DNA of 43,477 nucleotides from the NCBI RefSeq assembly GCF_004564235.1, contig NZ_SOMN01000042.1:1-43477 (forward strand). Direction: 5' to 3'. The translations under genes and the position numbers were made by a program. The stretch comes from Cohnella luojiensis. Lineage in GTDB: Bacteria > Bacillota > Bacilli > Paenibacillales > Paenibacillaceae. A model generated the notes under the pieces. It saw nothing but the letters and a program-made list of their open reading frames with translations. It made no database searches and was not told the DNA's origin. Of the stretch, positions 34,103 to 42,983 are shown piece by piece (within the stretch, counting starts at the first letter, position 1; every line of letters begins with the position of its first letter).

Positions 34103-36130
34103 ATGGAATTATTCATAATGATTCTGGTTCTCCTTGCCCTGATCGGCGTATCCAATGTCATTAATCGCCAGCTTCCATCCCTGCCCGTTCCCCTGATTCA
34201 GATCGCGCTGGGCAGTGCCATAACCTTTCTTCCGTCCGGCGTTCATTTGCCGCTGGAGCCGGAGCTTTTCTTTCTGTTATTTATCGCACCGCTTCTTTAT
34301 AACGATGGCAAACATACGCCCCGCAGCGAGCTCTAGCGTCTCCGCGCTCCAATTCTCCTTCTGGCCGTCGGACTTGTATTTGCCACGGTTTTCTTCATTG
34401 GGTATGCCATCCATTGGATGATCCCATCCATTCCTTTACCCGTCGCATTCGGACTAGCCGCCATTCTCTCGCCGACTGATGCGGTTGCCGTTAACGCGCT
34501 GGCGGGACGAATTCATCTGCCCAAGAGCCTGATGCATCTGCTCGAAGGAGAAGCCTTGATGAATGACGCGTCGGGCCTTGTCGCCTTTAAGTTCGCGACC
34601 GCTGCCGCCGTAACCGGCGTTTTTTCGTTGCCTAAGGCTAGCGTAAGCTTTATCGTCATCGCGATCGGAGGCTTAACGGTCGGGACGATCTTGGCTTCGC
34701 TAATAACCGGAATACGCTACTTGTTGCGCCGATCCGGTTTGGAAGACGAGACGATGCATATGCTCATCCATCTTTTAACCCCGTTCGCCTTATATTTGAC
34801 CGCCGAGGAATTAGGCTTGTCGGGGATATTGGCCGGGGTTGCCGGAGGCGTCATGCATGCGGTTGAACGGGATCGGTCCAATAAAGTAAGACCACGGACG
34901 AACGAGTTGTCGGACAATACTTGGTCGGTTATTCTCTTTTTGTTGAACGGGCTCGTATTCGTCATTCTTGGCCTGCAAATCCCCGATGTATTCAGTACGA
35001 TATTCTCGAGTCCCGATTTTAATAATTACGAGGTATTGGGTTACGCGTTGATCATTTTCGTCATGCTGATCGTGCTGAGGTTTCTTTGGACCTTGGCTTT
35101 CTCAAGAGGAGGCAAAGTATTCGGAGGCTCTAAAAACGCGGAGAAGTTTTCCTTTAAGATTCTTGCCATGACTTCGATATCCGGCGTTAGGGGAGCTATT
35201 ACGCTGGCTGGCGCTTTCTCCATACCGCTGTTCATCGAAAGCGGGGATCCTTTTCCGGCGCGAAGCTTGGTCATTTTCCTTGCCGCGGTGATCATTCTGC
35301 TTTCGTTGCTATCCGCGAGTATCGTGCTCCCGTTATTAGCCAAGAAAGAAGGAGGAAACCATGAAGCCGAGCGCGAGCAGATGGAGCGCAAGGGGCAGTT
35401 CAAGATGATGAAAGCAGCCATACATGCGGTTCAACAGGCGAAGAACGAAACGAATGAAGCGGAATCGGCCGCCGTGCTTACGGATTATAGCCGATGGATT
35501 CGAGAGTTCCGTCCCGGATCGTCAAGTCAGGGTTATCGGCTCCTTCCTAAGGAAGAAGCAAGATTGCGCTTCGGAGCTCTAGCCATTGAGTGCGAAGAGA
35601 CGCGCAACTTGCTCGCCCACGGCATAATCAGCAAGAAACACGCCGATATCTTCTTAAGAGGATTGGAGCAGCTTGAGCTCGCCCTGTCGAAGTCGTCGCA
35701 TCTCTGGTTCGTCATTCTGAAGTCCGCAACAAGATCGCTCAAGGAAATGATGTTCAAGAGGAACGAGAATCTTTCGTACAAGTTGTCTCCAACCGACCGG
35801 GAAGCGCTTAGAAAGATCAAGTATCGTACATGTTCCGCGGTAATCGAAGACTATGAGAAGCTGTGTACGGGATCTACTAAGAACGAAGCCATGGATATTC
35901 TTAACCACTACCAACAGATTAAAGAAAGATTGTCGAAGCCTTATCCGATGGCGGAAGGTTTTAATGAAGGAAATGAAGAGATCAAACGGGACTTGCACTG
36001 GATTGCTATCCAAGCGGAGCGGGACGAGGTTCAAAGGCAATACGAGTTCGGCGAAATCACCCGGGACATCGCCAATGGACTTAGAAGGATGATTCGCGAC
36101 CGCGAAGCATCCATTCTCGAGCAAGAGTAA
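34103..36130 (+). pseudogene. CPA1/NhaP-type Na+/H+ antiporter interrupted by in-frame TAG
   Basis: Codons from the ATG at 34103 (AAAGGAG upstream) encode the first helices of a cation:proton antiporter, ending at HTPRSEL. A TAG at 34334-34336 interrupts the frame; translation in the same frame then resumes RLRAPILLLAVGLVFATV and runs without further defects to 36130, including the ion-binding region PTDAVAVNAL and EGEALMNDASGLVAFKFA, about twelve helices in all, and a long cytosolic tail. Full length would be about 675 residues, normal for this class. Homologues have Trp before RLRAP (from memory), so TGG to TAG explains the stop. The ATG at 34418 could give a truncated protein lacking the first helices. 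Sequencing error or readthrough remain possible. Confidence 0.88.
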
Positions 36131-36141
36131 AGGATTAGAAC

Positions 36142-36756
36142 CTATAGAGCTACATGGTTTTCTTTGTCATCCCCTTTTCTTCTTTGCAGGTACTGACTAG
36201 TAACGAATATTAAGATTAACAAGATGCAGAATGCAATGTACGAACCGATTAATAATTTACTATCCTGATTAGGCATTAAAATGGATGAGCTGATGATCCC
36301 GTATAACCAAATTTGCGACAAGTTGCCTATGACCGATGAGAAAAAATAAGGAAGCATTCTAATACTGGACACTGAAGCCATTAGAGAAATGACGTTATTC
36401 GGGATAATCGGCAACGTACGCAACAAGATAAGCGTCCATATTCCGTATGTTTCAAAATATTTCTGCCATTTCTCGTAACGCCCATCTTCTTTTCTATTAA
36501 TCTTTCGGTTAAACCAATCGGAGAAAAAGGATCGACAACAATAAAATACGATGTTTGCGGCAACAATGCTGGAAATCCAGCTCGTGAGGAGTCCGTCCAC
36601 CAATCCCATCGCGGAAATGTTAAGCACGATGAGGATGGAAAAAGGAAAAATACCAAGAATGCCCTGTACTATCGCAAGGGGGAAAGTAGCGATGAGCACG
36701 TAATATCCCGTTAGGGATGTACGATCAAGTAATGCTTCTATCCAATCGTTTATCAT
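36142..36756 (-). CDS. TVP38/TMEM64 (VTT domain) family membrane protein
   Basis: A 204-aa membrane protein with about five hydrophobic segments. The motif RTLPIIPNNVISLMASVSSIRMLPYF (about residues 112-137) is the signature of the SNARE-associated/VTT domain shared by DedA and TVP38 proteins, which include lipid scramblases and flippases. The ATG at 36756 lies ten bases after GGGGG; a TTG two codons upstream is less likely. The gene is convergent with the antiporter gene, 11 bases apart, and no terminator is seen between them. Its function in this organism is unknown. Confidence 0.82.
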   Translation of the reverse strand: MINDWIEALLDRTSLTGYYVLIATFPLAIVQGILGIFPFSILIVLNISAMGLVDGLLTSWISSIVAANIVFYCCRSFFSDWFNRKINRKEDGRYEKWQKYFETYGIWTLILLRTLPIIPNNVISLMASVSSIRMLPYFFSSVIGNLSQIWLYGIISSSILMPNQDSKLLIGSYIAFCILLILIFVTSQYLQRRKGDDKENHVAL

Positions 36757-36870
36757 TTTCAACTATCCCCCTCTGTTAAGCAATTATTTCAACGATACCA
36801 TATATTGTTCATTGCAAAATTAAAAGATCTTAAATTCTTAAATAAAAAACAACTTAATCGGCTTTTCTTG

Positions 36871-36876
36871 TATAAT
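36871..36876 (+). promoter_or_regulatory. -10 box for the YraQ-type permease gene
   Basis: A consensus TATAAT lies 35 bases before the ATG at 36912, in AT-rich intergenic DNA. No convincing -35 is seen at 17 bases. Confidence 0.45.
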
Positions 36877-36911
36877 CCTTATGATTGATTTCATTAAGAA
36901 GGAGAACATCT

Positions 36912-37964
36912 ATGTCTCAAGCAAACAGCATTAGAATGAACAACTCCAATCACTTAAGAACCGCGATATTGATCATTGCTTTCGTGATGATTACTATAGC
37001 CGGTTTATCCTATGTAAAATGGTGGCCTTATTACCATAAAGCGATTCTCGCAATCGAGAAGCATTCTATCGGATCTTCCTTACTTTCGGGATCGATTGAT
37101 AATCCCTCTTTGGCTGCGGCTTGGGAATATGCCGGAGTTTATTTCAAATCCATTTGGAAAGCTGCCGTGCTAGGAATCTTACTTGGTTCCTTAGTGCAGG
37201 TACTCTTACCTTCTCAATGGCTCCAACGAGTGCTAGGAAAAGCGACGTTTAGAAGCACATTATATGGAGGCGTTGCTTCAATCCCGGGTATGATGTGTTC
37301 CTGTTGCGCGGCTCCAATTGCAGCCAGCCTTCGGAAAAGAAACGTATCGGTAGGGGCAAGCCTGGCTTTCTGGATTGGCAATCCGGTTCTTAATCCGGCC
37401 ACTCTCATCTTTATGACCTTCGTGTTATCATGGAAATTTACGCTGATTAGAGTATTGTTTGGCGTTCTTCTTACCTTTGGGGTAAGTTACTTGGCTAATA
37501 GGATAACAGATCGTAAACAAATCCCGGTGAACCCTGTCACGGAAACAACAATTCAAGCAACGAGCGATAAGGGTTCCTTCTTCTTCCGGTGGATGAAGAG
37601 CCTGGGAACATTACTTCTGCAGGTGATACCAGCCTATATCATCACCGTGCTAGTGCTAGGTGCATTTCAGGGATGGATGTTTCCTGTTTCTTTGAACGGC
37701 GTCTTGGCTATATTGATATTTGCCTTGTTCGGTATGCTTTTTGTTATTCCAACAGCTGCTGAAATCCCGATTATTGCATCGTTCTTGGCTTTAGGAGTAG
37801 GCACTGGACCCGTTGCGGCATTGCTGTTAACGTTGCCTGCCGTCAGTTTGCCTTCTCTGATTATGGTATCCCGATCATTTCCTAGAAGAGTCATTTTGTT
37901 TGTTGCACTTTCAGTGGTCGTTGTTGGTGTATTGAGCGGATTAATCGGTACTATTCTTCTATAA
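36912..37964 (+). CDS. Permease of the YraQ/DUF318 family
   Basis: A 350-aa protein with about eight helices. After a single N-terminal helix, the two repeats characteristic of DUF318 permeases are visible: WKAAVLGILLGSLVQVLLP with GMMCSCCAAPIAASLRKR (near residues 130-147) and GNPVLNPATLIFM, then a second half with IPTAAEIPIIASFLALG. The Cys triad MCSCCAA resembles the metal- or thiol-binding cysteines of ArsP-type organoarsenical exporters in the same superfamily. AAGGAG is seven bases before the ATG. The substrate is unknown; a metal(loid) or organic derivative is plausible. Confidence 0.82.
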   Translation: MSQANSIRMNNSNHLRTAILIIAFVMITIAGLSYVKWWPYYHKAILAIEKHSIGSSLLSGSIDNPSLAAAWEYAGVYFKSIWKAAVLGILLGSLVQVLLPSQWLQRVLGKATFRSTLYGGVASIPGMMCSCCAAPIAASLRKRNVSVGASLAFWIGNPVLNPATLIFMTFVLSWKFTLIRVLFGVLLTFGVSYLANRITDRKQIPVNPVTETTIQATSDKGSFFFRWMKSLGTLLLQVIPAYIITVLVLGAFQGWMFPVSLNGVLAILIFALFGMLFVIPTAAEIPIIASFLALGVGTGPVAALLLTLPAVSLPSLIMVSRSFPRRVILFVALSVVVVGVLSGLIGTILL

Positions 37965-37980
37965 TGGCCATCGAGATCAT

Positions 37981-38015
37981 AAAAAAGAGGAGCAGCCGTA
38001 TAAGCAAGCTCCTCC
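37981..38015 (-). terminator. Rho-independent terminator of the aldo/keto reductase gene
   Basis: GAGGAGC and GCTCCTC form a 7-bp stem with a 14-base loop; the minus strand continues with six T. It lies about 20 bases past the reductase stop and also separates it from the convergent permease. Confidence 0.85.
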
Positions 38016-38036
38016 TCAATCCTAGCCCTACTTTTA

Positions 38037-39023
38037 TTAATAAGACCGAGCAAATTTGGCGATGAAACGATTCGGATATTCGGAAGGCAGCGCGCTGATT
38101 TCATCAAGCCGATTCCATATTTCGCTTGGCATCGTCCACCCTATAGCACCCATATTATCGGCAAACTGTTCAAGATTGCTGGCTCCAAAAATCGGTGAAG
38201 TGATTCCTTTTCTTTGCAGCAGCCAGGCTAGAGCGATTTGTGCCGGTGTCTTGTCCAGTTCCCGCGCGGCTGCTTGAACGGCATCCAGTATGGCAAAATT
38301 GCGTTCCGTTCCGCGCAAGCTCCACGAGCTCTCGCCGACCTTTGATGATAATCGCCCCGATGTCGGCTCTTCCCTGCTATATCGACCTGTAAGAAACCCG
38401 CCTCCAAGCGGAGCCCAAGGGATGACCCCTACATTCTCTTCCAAGCACAACGACATCATTTCCCGATCCATTTCGCGGCTTACTAGACTATATTGCGGTT
38501 GAATGGAAATAAACCGGACATAGCGGTTGGCATCGCTGCAGGCAAGGGATTTCATCAGCTGCCAGGCAAAAAAATTGGAACATCCGATATAACGGACTTT
38601 ACCCGAAGTAACCAGATCATCCAGAGCGCGAAGCGTCTCTTCAATAGGAGTCAGATGATCCCACACATGGACTTGATACAAATCGATATAGTCCGTTTGC
38701 AGACGCCTCAGGCTCTCTTCGACGCTTTGCATAATATGCTTGCGCGACACGCCTGCCCCATTGGGATGGTCGGCCGTATTCATCCGAACCTTCGTGGCCA
38801 GGACAACCTCTGAGCGAATGCCCTTGATCGCTTTTCCTACAATCTCCTCCGAACGGCCGGATACATAAACATTCGCCGTATCCAGAAAATTGCCGCCCTG
38901 CTCCATAAACTGATGGATCATCCGAATCGAATCGCTCTCATTGGTTGTGTTTCCAAAACTCATCGTACCCAGACAAAGCTCCGACACGGCAAGCCCGCTG
39001 CGTCCAAGCAGCTTGATTTGCAT
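38037..39023 (-). CDS. Aldo/keto reductase
   Basis: A 328-aa NADPH-dependent reductase with the (alpha/beta)8 barrel of the AKR superfamily. The catalytic tetrad can be read: Asp and Tyr in FLDTANVY (near residues 48-53), Lys in VVLATKV (near 78) and His in QVHVWD (near 118). IPWAPLGGGFLTG and the C-terminal PIFGASNLEQFADN (cofactor 2'-phosphate and adenine contacts) are typical of the YajO/Tas-like group. GGGAGG is ten bases before the ATG. The gene is single, ended by a terminator. The natural substrate is unknown. Confidence 0.93.
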   Translation of the reverse strand: MQIKLLGRSGLAVSELCLGTMSFGNTTNESDSIRMIHQFMEQGGNFLDTANVYVSGRSEEIVGKAIKGIRSEVVLATKVRMNTADHPNGAGVSRKHIMQSVEESLRRLQTDYIDLYQVHVWDHLTPIEETLRALDDLVTSGKVRYIGCSNFFAWQLMKSLACSDANRYVRFISIQPQYSLVSREMDREMMSLCLEENVGVIPWAPLGGGFLTGRYSREEPTSGRLSSKVGESSWSLRGTERNFAILDAVQAAARELDKTPAQIALAWLLQRKGITSPIFGASNLEQFADNMGAIGWTMPSEIWNRLDEISALPSEYPNRFIAKFARSY

Positions 39024-39224
39024 CGTTATAAGCCCTCCCGAATTATTTTTGTGTGAATCATAACGTTACTTCAAGCGGTGTTAACGCTTGTCGCTGCCAT
39101 AACTCTTGCGCCCGTTAACCGGATGACGGCCGAACGGGAAAGAATCAGACCTGCCATTCCGGAGTATCTCTCGATTCTTTTGGATGGATCGACTTTTCAA
39201 AATTATGGATTAAGCAATCGTGAT

Positions 39225-40202
39225 TTATTTGGCTATACTTTCGATCCTGATTTTACGGGAGTTAGGAATACGTCTCGAAAATAAGCTATGAAGGGTCATT
39301 CCGCCAATGATCAAGGACATCCCGATCCAGGACAGCGCCGGTGGAATGGGGACGGGAAGAAGCAGCAATTCACCGGCCGCAGCGAAGACGACTTCTCCCG
39401 ATTGCGTCGCTTCTACGGCGCCTAATTTCTGCGTGGATCCCTTGGCCATATCCGTTGCCTTGAAGAAGAGAACGGTCGCAATCACACCGGAACTGACGGC
39501 GACAAGCACTGACTGTCCGGTTTGACCTGCGCTCGGCAGTCCATCCTGAACAAATGCATAGATCGACATGCAGATCCACAGCGGAAGGCTCGCCAACGTC
39601 ATTCCTAGTACCCGCTGATAGGCGTCCAGCTTTCCCTCGCATACCTCCATCATCTTCCGATTGCCGAGCGGATAAGCAAATGCGGCAATAGTAACGGGCA
39701 CCACGCCGAACAGCAAATCTGTTGCGGAGAGATGCCCGGCTTGACTCAGTTGCATGACCCCCACGCCGAACAGGATAATGAGGGACATACCCAAGCCTTT
39801 CCAGTGAATGCTATCCCTTATTCGAACAGGACCGTTTGGCGTTGATGCAACTTTGTAAAACAAGGGGGCGAGCAAAGAACCTGCAACGATCGTAATTTGC
39901 CATGTTCCCGCTATCAGCCATCCCGGTTCGTATTCTGCCGCAAAACATACGGGAGCGTACATTACGCCGAATCCAACGAAGCTCCATCCGAACCAGGTCA
40001 AAAATCGCTTTTTCATATGCGACAGTAACGGTTTCAGATTCCCCCTGAACGCGACAATAGCGAGCAAGAACGGAATCATAAACAGGAACCGCAACGAAGC
40101 GGTGTACATCCAATTTCCGTCGGACAATTTCATCGCCTGATTCAATACAAAGGTAGATGAAAAGAAGAATGAAGCCAAGATGCCATACAGAATCGGACGC
40201 AT
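39225..40202 (-). CDS. EmrE-type drug/metabolite transporter (multidrug resistance efflux transporter family)
   Basis: A 325-aa DMT-superfamily protein with about ten helices of the EmrE-like family (MRPILYGILASFFFSSTFVLNQAM; CFAAEYEPGWLIAGTWQ; GAVEATQSGEVVFAA). Its ATG overlaps the stop codon of livF (TAATG), so it is translated in coupling with the branched-chain amino acid transporter operon. That association suggests, without proof, export of an amino acid or related metabolite. No terminator is obvious after its stop codon. Confidence 0.87.
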   Translation of the reverse strand: MRPILYGILASFFFSSTFVLNQAMKLSDGNWMYTASLRFLFMIPFLLAIVAFRGNLKPLLSHMKKRFLTWFGWSFVGFGVMYAPVCFAAEYEPGWLIAGTWQITIVAGSLLAPLFYKVASTPNGPVRIRDSIHWKGLGMSLIILFGVGVMQLSQAGHLSATDLLFGVVPVTIAAFAYPLGNRKMMEVCEGKLDAYQRVLGMTLASLPLWICMSIYAFVQDGLPSAGQTGQSVLVAVSSGVIATVLFFKATDMAKGSTQKLGAVEATQSGEVVFAAAGELLLLPVPIPPALSWIGMSLIIGGMTLHSLFSRRIPNSRKIRIESIAK

Positions 40203-40906
40203 TATGCCAAATAGGCCTCCTTGACCTGATCGTCGGAGAGTAATGATTTGGCCTCGCCCTCCATGATGATTTCGCCGGTTTGAATCACATAACCTCGGTG
40301 GGCGATCTGAAGCGCCTGAAAGGCATTTTGCTCCACTAGCAAAATGGTCATCCCTTCGCGGTTCAACTCCTGAATGATATCGAAAATTTGTTCGACGATG
40401 ATTGGGGCCAATCCCATCGACGGTTCGTCCAGAAGCAATATTCTAGGCTGCATCATCAGCGCTCGGGCGATGGCGAGCATCTGCTGCTCTCCGCCGCTCA
40501 TCGTTCCTCCCAATTGGCCAAAACGTTCTTTCAAGCGAGGGAAATAGGCGAATGCCCGTTCCGTTCTCTCTTTAATTAGCTTCTTATCTTTGACCGAGAA
40601 CGCTCCCATCTCCAGATTTTCCTTAACGGTTAGCCGCGAGAAAATACGTCTGCCTTCCGGCACATGCGCTATACCTTCCGAAGCCGTCTGATGAGGAGGT
40701 TGGGAACTAATTTCCTTTCCGTTGAATACGATCGCTCCTTGGGTTTTCACCTGACCGCAAATCGACTTGAGCGTTGTGGACTTGCCGGCTCCGTTCGATC
40801 CGATGAGCGTTACGATCTCCCCTTCGTTCACCGTCAGCGAGATTCCTTTCAATGCTTCAATCGCGCCATAATAAGCATGTACCTTTTGAAGCTGAAGCAA
40901 GCTCAT
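40202..40906 (-). CDS. livF: Branched-chain amino acid ABC transporter, ATPase LivF
   Basis: A 234-aa ATP-binding protein with Walker A GSNGAGKST (about 37-45), signature MSGGEQQML (near 136) and Walker B ILLLDEPSMGL (near 156). VHAYYGAIEALKGISL at the N-terminus and LLVEQNAFQALQIA at the end identify LivF rather than LivG. AAGGAG precedes the ATG. It energises import of branched-chain amino acids (or, in some homologues, urea or amides) with LivG and LivHM. The stop codon overlaps the next start. Confidence 0.95.
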   Translation of the reverse strand: MSLLQLQKVHAYYGAIEALKGISLTVNEGEIVTLIGSNGAGKSTTLKSICGQVKTQGAIVFNGKEISSQPPHQTASEGIAHVPEGRRIFSRLTVKENLEMGAFSVKDKKLIKERTERAFAYFPRLKERFGQLGGTMSGGEQQMLAIARALMMQPRILLLDEPSMGLAPIIVEQIFDIIQELNREGMTILLVEQNAFQALQIAHRGYVIQTGEIIMEGEAKSLLSDDQVKEAYLA

Positions 40907-40917
40907 GTTATCACTCC

Positions 40918-41688
40918 TTATTGCGCTGCACTTTTGCCTAAATAAGCTTCTATTACCCTAGGGTTGCTCCGTATTTCTTCCGGAACGCCCTCCGCGATCT
41001 TCGTGCCGTAATCGAGCACCAGAATATGATCGGACAATTCCATAACCAATCTCATATCATGTTCGATCAATATAATCGTGATGCCAAGCTCTTGCCGAAT
41101 TCGCTTGATCAGGCCGATCAACTCCACCGTTTCGCGCGGATTCATTCCCGCCGCGGGCTCATCCAGCAGCAGCACTTTCGGCTTGGTTGCTAGCGCTCTG
41201 GCAATTTCCAGACGTCTTTGAGCACCGTATGGAAGGCTGTTCGCCTGCTCGTTAAGCAAGGACTCCAACCCGACATATTCGAGCAACCGGTATGCCTCTT
41301 CTTGCGATCTATTTTCTTCCGCCCGGTTGCTAGGCAGACGGAGCAGCGTTCCGAACAATCCCGCTTTCAAATGAATATGCAATCCGACCATGACGTTCTC
41401 CAGAACGGTCATGCTGCCGAACAGCCGGATATTCTGAAACGTACGCGCGATGCCCCTTTCCGTGATCTGGTGAGGTTTCAAATTCAAGATCGATTTGCCG
41501 TCTAGTTCGATTCTACCTTCATCCGGCGAATAGATACCGGTAATCAGATTGAAAAAGGTTGTTTTGCCGGCACCGTTCGGACCGATAACCGCGGATATTT
41601 TACCTTCCGGAAACGACAAGTCGATACCGTCTACACAAACCAAACCGCCAAAACGTTTGACCAAATTCGTCACTCTGAGAATCGTCAT
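40918..41688 (-). CDS. livG: Branched-chain amino acid ABC transporter, ATPase LivG
   Basis: A 256-aa ATP-binding protein with Walker [10 protein letters not shown] (about 36-44), a signature-like [15 protein letters not shown] and Walker [34 protein letters not shown] and the long insert before the signature identify LivG, as does the C-terminal [13 protein letters not shown]. The ATG overlaps the livM stop by four bases. It forms the ATPase heterodimer with LivF, encoded 11 bases downstream. Confidence 0.95.
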   Translation of the reverse strand: MTILRVTNLVKRFGGLVCVDGIDLSFPEGKISAVIGPNGAGKTTFFNLITGIYSPDEGRIELDGKSILNLKPHQITERGIARTFQNIRLFGSMTVLENVMVGLHIHLKAGLFGTLLRLPSNRAEENRSQEEAYRLLEYVGLESLLNEQANSLPYGAQRRLEIARALATKPKVLLLDEPAAGMNPRETVELIGLIKRIRQELGITIILIEHDMRLVMELSDHILVLDYGTKIAEGVPEEIRSNPRVIEAYLGKSAAQ

Positions 41689-42974
41689 TTGGCAACACCC
41701 CCGCTTTGCCCGGTCGATTGCTGAACGGGAATGGCAGCTAGAGTACGTTCCGCTTTAAGAAGCTCGGCATCCACTTTGCGATTTTTGGCGACGATTAATC
41801 CGTTCGGCCTGAAAATCGCGATGGACACCAAAATCGCGCCAAAAATGAACCTCTGCATTTTCGACGGCGATAACGCATTGGGAATACTAATCGTGCCATT
41901 CATCGTCAATTGGTTCAGCCAATTCGTCAGCTCCGTCAACACCTGCAGGTTGAGTATCGTAACCAGAGCGGCACCAAGAATGACCCCGGGAACGCTTCCC
42001 ATTCCGCCCAAAATGACCATGACCAGAATCGTTATCGACTCGAGAAGCGTAAAGCTGGTTGGATCGATAAACGTTTGTTTAGCTGCAAATACGACGCCCA
42101 TCATCCCGGAAAAAGATGCGCCTACGGCGAAGGCAGTCAATTTGGTGCGGATTAAAGGAATACCCATCGATTGGGCCGCGATTTCGTTTTCCCTAATCGC
42201 TTTCCACGAACGCCCCATCTTGGAATGCTCCAATCTTCTTACGGTAAAAATGACGAGTACCAGAATCACGACGACGATAAAATAAAATTGATGCGGAAAC
42301 GTAAATTTTAAACCGAACAGATTCGGGGGTTGAATCGATGAAAGTCCCATTGCCCCGTTCGTAATATTAATCGGTTTTTCCATGTTGTTAAAGATGATTC
42401 GAATGATTTCGCCGAACCCGAGCGTAACAATCGCCAAGTAATCTCCTTTGACCCGAAGCACCGGCAGACCGAGCAGCACGCCGAACAAGGCGGCAATAAA
42501 TCCGCCAATCAGGATAAACACCCAGAACGACGACCCGGAGAGCGGGAATAATTGGCCTGAAATAAAGTTGTTCGCTTGGGGAGTGGCAAAAATGGCATAC
42601 GTGTATGCCCCGATCGCGAAGAAAGCGACAAACCCCAAATCAAGCAGACCAGCGAACCCGACCACGATGTTCAGTCCGAGCGCCATCGCGATATAGATGC
42701 CGCACTGCGTAGCGACTTCCATGTAGGATTCGTGGGCAAGTCCTCCCGAAGTGGCAAACGGGATAACGATTAGTAATAGAATGCCGCCAACTACCCATTT
42801 CACGGAGTTCTTAAACGAAGTAAAGTATAGGAGGAGCAACGAACCAAGCAGGAGCAAAAACGCAACAACGGACTTATCCAAAAAGTAGACGCTCAATGCA
42901 GTAACAACGACAAAAAGCGTATAGATCGATGCCTGGGTTGGCAGATTCTTGAGCATCGTTTTCCATTTATCCAT
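41685..42974 (-). CDS. livM: Branched-chain amino acid ABC transporter, permease LivM
   Basis: A 429-aa permease of the LivHM family. About three extra N-terminal helices precede the core, which begins at YIAMALGLNIVVGFAGLLDLGFVAF (near residue 92) and contains the EAA-like loop MGRSWKAIRENEIAAQSMGI (near 253). I chose the ATG at 42974; a GTG three codons upstream, next to the livH stop codon, is possible. The long hydrophilic C-terminus (NRKVDAELLKAERTLAAIPV) is longer than in enteric LivM. It pairs with LivH in the membrane. Confidence 0.93.
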   Translation of the reverse strand: MDKWKTMLKNLPTQASIYTLFVVVTALSVYFLDKSVVAFLLLLGSLLLLYFTSFKNSVKWVVGGILLLIVIPFATSGGLAHESYMEVATQCGIYIAMALGLNIVVGFAGLLDLGFVAFFAIGAYTYAIFATPQANNFISGQLFPLSGSSFWVFILIGGFIAALFGVLLGLPVLRVKGDYLAIVTLGFGEIIRIIFNNMEKPINITNGAMGLSSIQPPNLFGLKFTFPHQFYFIVVVILVLVIFTVRRLEHSKMGRSWKAIRENEIAAQSMGIPLIRTKLTAFAVGASFSGMMGVVFAAKQTFIDPTSFTLLESITILVMVILGGMGSVPGVILGAALVTILNLQVLTELTNWLNQLTMNGTISIPNALSPSKMQRFIFGAILVSIAIFRPNGLIVAKNRKVDAELLKAERTLAAIPVQQSTGQSGGVAK

Positions 42975-42983
42975 GAAGATCAC

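Noticed and set aside
33955..34161. 68-codon minus-strand frame between acetyltransferase and antiporter
   Set aside because: It overlaps the antiporter start, lacks an SD and reads through the leader hairpin; no protein features.
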